Shown: positions 58,325-64,000 of the stretch, piece by piece
Numbering within the stretch: the stretch's first letter is position 1
Layout of the letters: each line of letters begins with the position of its first letter
Assembly (NCBI RefSeq): GCF_900104265.1
Contig: NZ_FNJJ01000012.1
Span: 133,853 to 197,852, forward strand
Direction of reading: 5' to 3'
Origin: Ectopseudomonas guguanensis
GTDB lineage: Bacteria; Pseudomonadota; Gammaproteobacteria; Pseudomonadales; Pseudomonadaceae
DNA: 64,000 nt
Notes under the pieces: model-generated
The model's database searches: none
What the model was told of the DNA's origin: nothing
The model's input: only the letters and a program-made list of their open reading frames with translations
Translations under genes and position numbers: made by a program

Positions 58325-59668
58325 ATGTGGCTCCCTGACCTGACCGGCAGTTCCTTGCCCACCTACCTCGCCTTGGTGGAGGCCATTGCTGCCGCCATCG
58401 GCCGAGGTGAACTCAAGCCCGGCGAACGCCTGCCGCCGCAGCGGCGCCTGGCCTGGACGCTGGGTATCAACCCGAGCACGGTGATGCTCGCCTACCGCGA
58501 GGCGGCGCGTCGCCATCTGGTTTCCGGCGAGGTCGGCCGCGGCACTTATGTATTGGCCGGTAGCCGCGAGGCGAGCCTGTTCCGCCTCAAACAACCGGCC
58601 GCGCAGGGCGCGCTGATCGATCTGTCGACCAATGTGCCGGTGCACGACCCGGACAACCGCGACCTGTCCGTCAGCCTTGCTGCGCTGGCTGCACGCGGCG
58701 AGCTGGATGGGCTGCAGGCCTATCCTTCGGCGGCGCTGGTCGAGCGTGCGCACTTGGCCGGCGCCACCTGGCTGCGCCGCCGCGGCCTGGAACTGGCGCC
58801 GAACGGCCTGCTGCTCTGCGCCGGCGCCCAGCAGGGCGTCTCCGCAGCGCTGCTGGCGCTGTGCGAGGCCGGCGAGCCGATTCTGGTGGAGCGCTTCACC
58901 GCGCCGGGGATCAAGGCCGCCGCGCGCCAGTTGCGCCTGCCGCTGCATGGCGTGGCGATGGACGAGCGCGGCATCCTGCCCGATGACCTCGACCGCCAGG
59001 CACGTGCCACCGGTGCTCGCGTGGTGGTGCTTACGCCCTGCCTGCAGAACCCCACCGGCGCCAGCCTGGACGCCGAGCGGCGCGCCGCCATCGCCGAGGT
59101 GGCGCGCCGACGCGAGCTGTGGATCGTCGAGGATGACGTCTACGGCGTGCTCGGTAGCGCCGCGCCACTCGCGGTGCAGGTGCCCGAACGCTGCCTGCTG
59201 ATCAGCAGTTTGTCCAAGAGCGTGGCCCCGGGCTTGCGCCTGGGCTTTATCGCCGGCGCACCCGAGCTGCTCGAGCGTATCGACCCCGAGGCTCAGGCTA
59301 CCCGCTGGGCCGTGACGCCGCTGAGCCTGGCGCTGGCCTGCGAATGGGTCGAAAGCGGCATCGCCGAACGGCGCCTGGCCTGGCAGATCGAGGAATTGCA
59401 GCAGCGCTGGCGCCTGGCCGCGCGGGTGCTCGGGCCACGTATGCCGCAGGGCAGGGCGGTGGCGCCGCACCTGTGGCTCGATGGCGCGCCGCCGGCTGGT
59501 TTGGCCGAGGCCTGTCGGCAGCATGGCGTCGAGGTGGTGCCGGCCGAGGTGTTCGCGGTGGAGGCTAATCCGGGGCATGCGGTGCGCATCAGCCTCGCCG
59601 CGGCGGCCAGCCGGGTCGAGCTCAAGCGTGCACTGGAAGGGATAGCCGACGCCTGGCCTATGGGCTGA
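58325..59668 (+). CDS. MocR-type regulator (GntR helix-turn-helix with aminotransferase domain)
   Basis: A 447-residue fusion. The N-terminal GntR winged helix (about residues 15-80, GELKPGERLPPQRRLAWTLG) is followed by a fold-type I aminotransferase domain whose PLP lysine is in SSLSKSVAPGLRLGF. MocR proteins sense PLP or amino compounds and usually control a divergent metabolic gene, here the dehydratase. Its 3' end overlaps the convergent GNAT gene by eleven bases. Confidence 0.92.
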   Translation: MWLPDLTGSSLPTYLALVEAIAAAIGRGELKPGERLPPQRRLAWTLGINPSTVMLAYREAARRHLVSGEVGRGTYVLAGSREASLFRLKQPAAQGALIDLSTNVPVHDPDNRDLSVSLAALAARGELDGLQAYPSAALVERAHLAGATWLRRRGLELAPNGLLLCAGAQQGVSAALLALCEAGEPILVERFTAPGIKAAARQLRLPLHGVAMDERGILPDDLDRQARATGARVVVLTPCLQNPTGASLDAERRAAIAEVARRRELWIVEDDVYGVLGSAAPLAVQVPERCLLISSLSKSVAPGLRLGFIAGAPELLERIDPEAQATRWAVTPLSLALACEWVESGIAERRLAWQIEELQQRWRLAARVLGPRMPQGRAVAPHLWLDGAPPAGLAEACRQHGVEVVPAEVFAVEANPGHAVRISLAAAASRVELKRALEGIADAWPMG

Positions 59669-60101
59669 GCGCCATATGCAGAATCGGGAAGGGCCGCCCG
59701 CCGCCATCCAGGCGCGAGCGATCGGTCACCACGAAACCCAGGTGCTGGTAGAAACCGACGGCCTGGGGGTTCTGCTCGTTGACGTCGACCCGCGTGGCGC
59801 CCAGTTCGTCGATGGCATGAAGCATCAGCCGCTTGCCTACGCCCTGGCCGTGACAGGCCGGGTCGACGAAGAGCATTTCCACCATGCCCTCGGTCGTGCC
59901 GAGAAAACCCAGGATCCGCCCCGCATCATCGCGCGCGCAGGTCAGCTGCACGGCCGGGAAATAATGCTCGCGCAGCAGCGGTTTGATCACCTGCAGGTCG
60001 CTCTCCGGCAGGAAGTGGTGGGTGGCGCGCACGGCGGCCTCCCAGATTTCCACCAGGATGGGCAGTTCGGCAGGGCTGGGGGTATCGAGCGTCAGCGGCA
60101 T
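59658..60101 (-). CDS. GNAT acetyltransferase, YjaB-like
   Basis: A 147-residue GNAT protein. The acetyl-CoA loop is in DPACHGQGVGKRLM, and the end VNEQNPQAVGFYQHLGFVV closely resembles E. coli YjaB, whose substrate is a protein lysine or small amine. The start at 60101 was chosen for family length; an earlier in-frame ATG at 60163 is possible. It lies close to the alcohol dehydrogenase stop on the same strand. Confidence 0.88.
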   Translation of the reverse strand: MPLTLDTPSPAELPILVEIWEAAVRATHHFLPESDLQVIKPLLREHYFPAVQLTCARDDAGRILGFLGTTEGMVEMLFVDPACHGQGVGKRLMLHAIDELGATRVDVNEQNPQAVGFYQHLGFVVTDRSRLDGGGRPFPILHMALSP

Positions 60102-60160
60102 GGCGGCGGGCAACTTGGATGAAGCGGGGCGCAGAGCATGCCAGCTCCGCGCCTGTGCTG

Positions 60161-61192
60161 TCATTTGCTCGCGTCGAGCACCACGCGGTAGCGCGCCTTG
60201 CCGCTGCGCAGGTGGTCGATGGCCGCGTTCACCTGGCTCATGGGGAATTGCTCGACCTGCGGCAGGATCTGGTGGCGGGCGCAGAACTCCAGCATCGTCG
60301 CCATGGTGCTCGGCGAGCCCACCGGCGAGCCGGACAGGCTCTTCTGCTGCGGGATCAGGTTGAACACGTGCACCGGTATGGCGCTGGGCACGATGCCGAC
60401 GAAGTGCAGGCGACCCTTGCCGCGCAGGGTGGCGATCAGCGCCTGCCAGTCCAGATCGGCGCTGGCGGTGACCAGGAGGAAGTCCAGCGTGCCGGCAATC
60501 GCCTTCATCGCCGCGCTGTCGGTGGAGGCCACCACCTTGTGCGCGCCCAGGCGCCTGGCTTCGTCCTGCTTGTTCAGCGAGGAGGTGAAGGCGGTCACCT
60601 CGCAGCCCCAGGCGTTGAGAAAACGCAGCGCCAGGTGGCCGAGGCCGCCGATGCCGACCACGCCGACGCGGTCGGTGGGCTTGATGTCGAATTCCAGCAG
60701 CGGGCTGAACACCGTGGAGCCGGCGCAGAACAGCGGGCCGACCAGTGCCGGGTCGAGCCCGTCGGGCAGCGGCACGGCCCAGGCCCAGTGCGAGCGCAGG
60801 CGGTCGGCGAAACCGCCGTGGCTGCCGACGATGGTGGGTTTGACCGAACGACACAGCTGGTGCGAGCCCTCCATGCACGAGCCGCAATGCATGCAGCTGC
60901 CCTTGTACCAGCCGATGCCGACGCGCTGGCCCAGCTTGAGGCCGCGCGCCTGCTCGCCGAGGCGGACGATGGTGCCCACCACTTCATGGCCGGGGATGAA
61001 GGGGTAGCGCGCGTTGCCCCACTCGTTGTCGATCATCGACTGGTCGGAATGGCAGATGCCGCAGTATTCCACCGCGATCTCGACTTCCTCGGCCCCCAGC
61101 GGGCCGGGGTCATAGCTCAGGGGCTCCAATGGTGCCTTGGGCGCGGTGGCGGCCCAGCCGGTAAAGGTGGCGAGTTCGGCGTTGTTGCTCAT
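60161..61192 (-). CDS. Zinc-dependent NADP alcohol dehydrogenase, cinnamyl-alcohol type
   Basis: A 343-residue medium-chain dehydrogenase. Catalytic zinc ligands are in YCGICHSD and PGHEVVG, structural zinc cysteines in SCMHCGSCMEGSHQLC, and the cofactor loop in VGIGGLGHLALRF. The pattern fits the YahK/CAD group of aldehyde reductases. It starts at 61192 (MSNNAEL). It diverges from rluE and lies upstream of the GNAT gene. Confidence 0.93.
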   Translation of the reverse strand: MSNNAELATFTGWAATAPKAPLEPLSYDPGPLGAEEVEIAVEYCGICHSDQSMIDNEWGNARYPFIPGHEVVGTIVRLGEQARGLKLGQRVGIGWYKGSCMHCGSCMEGSHQLCRSVKPTIVGSHGGFADRLRSHWAWAVPLPDGLDPALVGPLFCAGSTVFSPLLEFDIKPTDRVGVVGIGGLGHLALRFLNAWGCEVTAFTSSLNKQDEARRLGAHKVVASTDSAAMKAIAGTLDFLLVTASADLDWQALIATLRGKGRLHFVGIVPSAIPVHVFNLIPQQKSLSGSPVGSPSTMATMLEFCARHQILPQVEQFPMSQVNAAIDHLRSGKARYRVVLDASK

Positions 61193-61313
61193 GGTTGGCT
61201 CCCGATGGCAGGTTGAGTCAGCAGCTTAGCTGCCGCCGTGCCACTGTGAAGCACCATCAGTGCCGCTTATCGTGGGTTACACTGCGCAGCCCCGTTCCGC
61301 CGAAGCCCGTTGC

Positions 61314-61934
61314 ATGCCACGTCCTCGTCCCCCTGCCTCTCGTCGCCCAGCCGCTCCCCGTCGCGTGGCCAAGGCGCCACCCGCCCAGCCGCGCCTGTTG
61401 TTGCTGAACAAGCCGTTCGACGTGCTGACCCAGTTCAACGACGAGCAGGGCCGCGCCACCCTCAGGGATTTCGTCGAGGTGCCCGGCGTCTATCCGGCCG
61501 GGCGCCTCGATCGCGACAGCGAAGGCCTGCTGCTGCTGACCAACGACGGCCGTCTGCAGGCGCGTATCGCCGACCCCAGGCACAAGCTGCCGAAGACCTA
61601 CTGGGTGCAGGTCGAGGGCGAGCCGAGCGAGGCGCAGCTGCAGCAGCTCCGTGATGGCGTGACGCTCAATGACGGCCCGACCCTGCCGGCCGAGGCGCGT
61701 CTATTGGGCGAGCCGCAGTTGTGGGACAGAAATCCGCCGGTACGTTTTCGCAAGAGCGTGCCGACCAGCTGGCTGGAGCTGGTGATTCGCGAGGGGCGCA
61801 ACCGCCAGGTACGGCGCATGACCGCCGCGGTGGGCCTGCCCACGCTGCGCCTGGTGCGTGTGGCCATCGGCCCTTGGACGTTGGATGGTCTGCAACCCGG
61901 CCAGTGGCGCGAGGTGCCGGCGTTATTGCCATAG
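61314..61934 (+). CDS. rluE: 23S rRNA pseudouridine-2457 synthase
   Basis: A 206-residue RsuA-family enzyme without S4 domain. The catalytic Asp is in GRLDRDSEGLLLLTNDG, and the REGRNRQVRRMTAAVG motif follows. A basic, proline-rich N-terminus (PRPRPPASRRP) precedes the catalytic domain. The start at 61314 is preferred to an in-frame GTG at 61260 because the longer version has no recognisable sequence. Confidence 0.92.
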   Translation: MPRPRPPASRRPAAPRRVAKAPPAQPRLLLLNKPFDVLTQFNDEQGRATLRDFVEVPGVYPAGRLDRDSEGLLLLTNDGRLQARIADPRHKLPKTYWVQVEGEPSEAQLQQLRDGVTLNDGPTLPAEARLLGEPQLWDRNPPVRFRKSVPTSWLELVIREGRNRQVRRMTAAVGLPTLRLVRVAIGPWTLDGLQPGQWREVPALLP

Positions 61935-61956
61935 GGGTGGCGTCATTTCCGGAAGT

Positions 61957-62012
61957 GGTGCGCACGGCGCACCCTACGCCGCCGTGTCCCTGTAGGGTGC
62001 GCCGCGCGCACC
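61957..62012. repeat. REP-like inverted pair, family A
   Basis: Two GTAGGGTGCGCCGTGCGC-type units in inverted orientation about 14 bases apart, following rluE. The right copy reads CCGCGCGC instead of CCGTGCGC. Confidence 0.85.
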
Positions 62013-62128
62013 AGGGTTCCCGTGTCGCCGCTGGACGACGGGTGCAGGAGGAGAACGGCGACGGCCGCGGTGGTCACCGCGCAGCGGACGTTTTGTCGCA
62101 GAGGTCGACCCTGGCGGGATGACCTGAA

Positions 62129-62521
62129 TCAATAACCGGATTTGATCACGGCGATACCTTTGTTCAGCACTTCACGCCAGGCCTGGCGTATGTCCGCGTC
62201 GCACTCCTTGTCGTGTTCGCTGATGGTCAGCAGCAGCGCGTCGAGCCACAGGTCGTAGAGTTCGGGGCGGATATCCAGGCGCTGGCGCGAGTGCGATTCG
62301 CCAAGGGCGCGCAGCTTGCTGTCCGGCATGCCGCGGGCATGCATCACCAGATTCATGATGCCCTGGCGCAGCAGCTGCTTCTGCGCGCTCATGTCGGTAT
62401 CGACGAACTTCTCGCGAATCAGCGGCGAACTGGCGAGAAAGTGGCGGTAGAAATCGTCGAAGAAGGCGGGGCTGGCGCAGCAGCGTCCATAGCTCTGCAT
62501 CACCAGATTGGCGGCGCTCAT
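62129..62521 (-). CDS. Single-domain globin
   Basis: A 130-residue haem protein of the classical bacterial globin fold. A Phe at the CD corner is in FVDTDM or FYRHF, and the proximal His is in ALGESHSRQRLDI; aromatic YDLWLDALL follows. Single-domain globins bind oxygen or nitric oxide; no reductase domain is attached. DUF2788 lies upstream on the same strand. Confidence 0.88.
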   Translation of the reverse strand: MSAANLVMQSYGRCCASPAFFDDFYRHFLASSPLIREKFVDTDMSAQKQLLRQGIMNLVMHARGMPDSKLRALGESHSRQRLDIRPELYDLWLDALLLTISEHDKECDADIRQAWREVLNKGIAVIKSGY

Positions 62522-62545
62522 GTGAAACTCCTTGGGTTAACGGCT

Positions 62546-62568
62546 GGGCCGCCTTACCAAGGCGGCCC
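62546..62568 (-). terminator. Hairpin between DUF2788 and globin genes
   Basis: GGGCCGCCTT pairs perfectly with AAGGCGGCCC around three bases. No T run follows, so termination would be partial at best. Confidence 0.4.
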
Positions 62569-62606
62569 GGAAGCGGTCGGACGCGTGGCGGGCGCTGGGT
62601 GCTACC

Positions 62607-62825
62607 TCAGCCGTGGATGCCGCGCGCCGTCTCGATGATGTAGGTGATGATCGGCTTGGCCAGGAAGGCGAACAGGCACAGGCCCAGGCCGAGGAACAGG
62701 ATGGCGGTGCCGAGACGGCCGGCCTTGGACTTCTTCGCCAGGTCCCAGATGATGAAGAACATGAACAGCATCAGCCCGCCCACCAGCACGTACATCATCA
62801 GGGCTTCGAATTGTTCGGTTTCCAT
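62607..62825 (-). CDS. DUF2788 membrane protein
   Basis: A 72-residue protein with two membrane segments (about residues 10-28 and 40-62) joined by a basic loop DLAKKSKAGR. It matches the small DUF2788 family of gamma-proteobacteria. Function unknown. It lies between the Lrp regulator and the globin on the same strand. Confidence 0.85.
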   Translation of the reverse strand: METEQFEALMMYVLVGGLMLFMFFIIWDLAKKSKAGRLGTAILFLGLGLCLFAFLAKPIITYIIETARGIHG

Positions 62826-62915
62826 GGGACCTCGGGATTCGGACGGGAAAAACAGGGCGGCGATTATACGCGCCCTGACTTGGACCGCGGCATGATCCGT
62901 TTCTCCCTGCGACTT

Positions 62916-63395
62916 TCAGTCGCGCAGGTGCTGCAGCGGCAACTGGGTGCTGGACAGGATCTGCTGCAGCACGAAGCTCGAGCGCACGCTGGATACGCCA
63001 TCGATGCGAGTCAGGGTGCCCAGTAGCAGCTTCTGGTAATGATCCATGTCCGGCACCACCACCTTGAGCTGGTAGTCGGCGTCCATCCCGGTGACCAGGC
63101 AGCACTCCAGCACCTCGGGGCATTTGCGTATTTCGTCCTGGAAATGCTCGAAGCGTTCCGGCGTATGCCGGTCCATGCCGATCAGGACGTAGGCGGTCAG
63201 GCTCAGGCCGAGTTTCTTGCGGTCGAGCAGGGCGACCTGGCCGGTGATGTAGCCATCGTCTTCCAGTTGCTTGACCCGGCGTGAGCAGGGCGAGGGTGAC
63301 AGGCCGATGCGTTCGGCCAGCTCCTGATTGGACAGGGCGGCATTGCGCTGCAATTCGGCAAGAATGTTCAGGTCGTAACGATCGAGTTTGTCCAT
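62916..63395 (-). CDS. Lrp/AsnC-family regulator
   Basis: A 159-residue regulator: N-terminal helix-turn-helix (SNQELAERIGLSPSPCSRRV, about residues 22-41) and C-terminal RAM ligand domain with VTGMDADYQLKV. It starts MDKLDRYDLNIL. Lrp proteins sense amino acids as octamers. The AT-rich region before it contains symmetric ATTGCGCAAT and GCAATCTT repeats, likely its own binding sites. Confidence 0.92.
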   Translation of the reverse strand: MDKLDRYDLNILAELQRNAALSNQELAERIGLSPSPCSRRVKQLEDDGYITGQVALLDRKKLGLSLTAYVLIGMDRHTPERFEHFQDEIRKCPEVLECCLVTGMDADYQLKVVVPDMDHYQKLLLGTLTRIDGVSSVRSSFVLQQILSSTQLPLQHLRD

Positions 63396-63500
63396 TTTTT
63401 TTAACAGCTCGTTATTGCATTGCGGTAAATAGTGCTCCTTTAGCGATTAATTGCGCAATCGTTGGATTGAAAAGCAATCTTCGCAATCTTATTTCGGTGC
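63396..63500. promoter_or_regulatory. AT-rich divergent control region of the Lrp gene
   Basis: The stretch is much richer in A and T than average. It contains the palindrome GATTAATTGCGCAATC near 63445-63460 and the direct repeat GCAATCTTCGCAATCTT (63474-63490). These look like clustered Lrp-type sites serving both the minus-strand regulator and a plus-strand transcript. Confidence 0.5.
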
Positions 63501-63704
63501 GGCAGGCGTAAGCTTTCTCTCAGTTTCACGGCCCGGACGACAAGTCCTACCGGCCTCGCCCAACCAGGTGAGCCGGCGCCGACGGTCCTACCGGATCGCA
63601 CCGGCACCCGGGTCCGCACTGCCCAACCAGGCGGGCGACGAAAGCGGCGACAACAACGCCAGCACCGGACAGATTTCCCGAAGGGGCCGCAAGGCCCCTT
63701 TTTT
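63500..63704 (+). ncRNA. Possible small RNA ending in an intrinsic terminator
   Basis: A GC-rich segment with two near copies of TCCTACCGG (63544, 63586) and GCCCAACCAGG (63558, 63620) ends in a strong terminator: AAGGGGCC, loop GCAA, GGCCCCTT with six T bases (63681-63704). No protein-like frame is convincing. The 5' end is a guess; a promoter would lie in the AT-rich region before it. Confidence 0.4.
63681..63704 (+). terminator. Strong intrinsic terminator
   Basis: An 8-base stem AAGGGGCC/GGCCCCTT with a GCAA tetraloop runs into TTTTTT. No plus-strand gene precedes it, so it points to a non-coding transcript. Confidence 0.85.
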
Positions 63705-63838
63705 CATGGCTCTTCGCATTCTCGCGGGGAAGATACGCTTGACACCGGACTGGCAAGTTTGTGTGCGTATCGCTTGCGGACTTAGAACTATCCATTACCG
63801 CGTGTACTGAGCGTTTGGGTTGCGCCCCTTACGGGCGC

Positions 63839-64000
63839 CACACCTTTCTTGCTTGCCCAAGAAAGGTGTGCCAAAGAAGGGCACCCCGACATCCGGGTTT
63901 CGCTACGCGAAACTTCCCTCGCTCCGGTGCTGCTCCGGGGGCCGGCTTACATGGGCCATCCCTGGCCCATTAAGCCTTTCGCCGCATCCATGCGGCTCAT
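63839..64000. repeat. Palindrome-rich intergenic element running off the window
   Basis: CACACCTTTCTTG pairs perfectly with CAAGAAAGGTGTG around six bases (63839-63870). Further hairpins follow: GTTTCGC/GCGAAAC near 63898-63913, GGGCCA/TGGCCC near 63954-63969, and CCGCAT/ATGCGG near 63983-63996. Open frames here are broken and not protein-like. The element is cut by the window end. Confidence 0.5.

Noticed and set aside
63738..63743. A perfect TTGACA that might be a -35 box
   Set aside because: No TATAAT-like hexamer lies 16-18 bases downstream and no gene follows.
63451..63810. A 119-codon plus-strand frame after the Lrp gene
   Set aside because: It continues through a strong intrinsic terminator and has no plausible ribosome site.

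Overview
The window reads as chromosome of a high-GC Pseudomonas. The clearest sign is the unbroken run proA-nadD-rsfS-rlmH-mrdA-rodA-mltB-rlpA-dacA-ybeD-lipB-lipA, followed on the opposite strand by holA-lptE-leuS, lnt-corC-ybeY-phoH-miaB and hemL-thiE-thiD, then ladS-tetR-acyl-CoA dehydrogenase. From memory this is the order of the PA3965-PA4017 region of P. aeruginosa. The species is not resolved. No tRNA, rRNA, prophage, transposase or intact IS was recognised.

Layout. 1-8.1 kb: a GGDEF/EAL receptor with a periplasmic solute-binding sensor, a three-gene minus-strand group (NAD(P)-binding protein, DUF5629, methyltransferase), a MORN-repeat lipoprotein with a C13 cysteine peptidase domain, a MaoC hydratase and an LrgA/LrgB pair. 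8.1-13.3 kb: a LON-substrate-domain protein, a DedA-PAP2 fusion, a 3-methyladenine glycosylase, a methyltransferase, and an alpha/beta hydrolase with a possible PilZ-like tail. 13.3-24.7 kb: proline and NAD synthesis, ribosome factors, the elongasome core (PBP2, RodA), peptidoglycan enzymes (MltB, RlpA, DacA) and lipoate synthesis. 24.8-30.8 kb (minus): a second MltB-type transglycosylase, arfA with its built-in hairpin, holA, lptE, leuS. 31-43.7 kb: zinc-ribbon and ElyC-like proteins, lnt, corC, ybeY, phoH, miaB, small envelope proteins, hemL, thiE, thiD and an MFS transporter. 43.8-52.4 kb: a siderophore-type ABC importer, ladS, and a TetR/acyl-CoA dehydrogenase pair with a nested palindromic operator. 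52.4-55.7 kb is the accessory-looking part: a three-repeat type I-E CRISPR mini-array without cas genes, a palindromic insertion, alpha-carbonic anhydrase, and a cobalamin riboswitch driving a lone CbiM-like protein. 55.7-64 kb: AMP nucleosidase, a PLP dehydratase divergent from a MocR regulator, GNAT, alcohol dehydrogenase, rluE, globin, DUF2788, an Lrp regulator, a possible terminator-ended RNA, and a palindrome-rich element running off the end.

Most of the unusual signal lies between genes. Four palindrome families begin with GTAG, in places supplying the neighbouring gene's stop codon. Other intergenic signals are a MITE-like element, a heptamer tandem array, a split CRISPR remnant and several operator-like symmetric sites.
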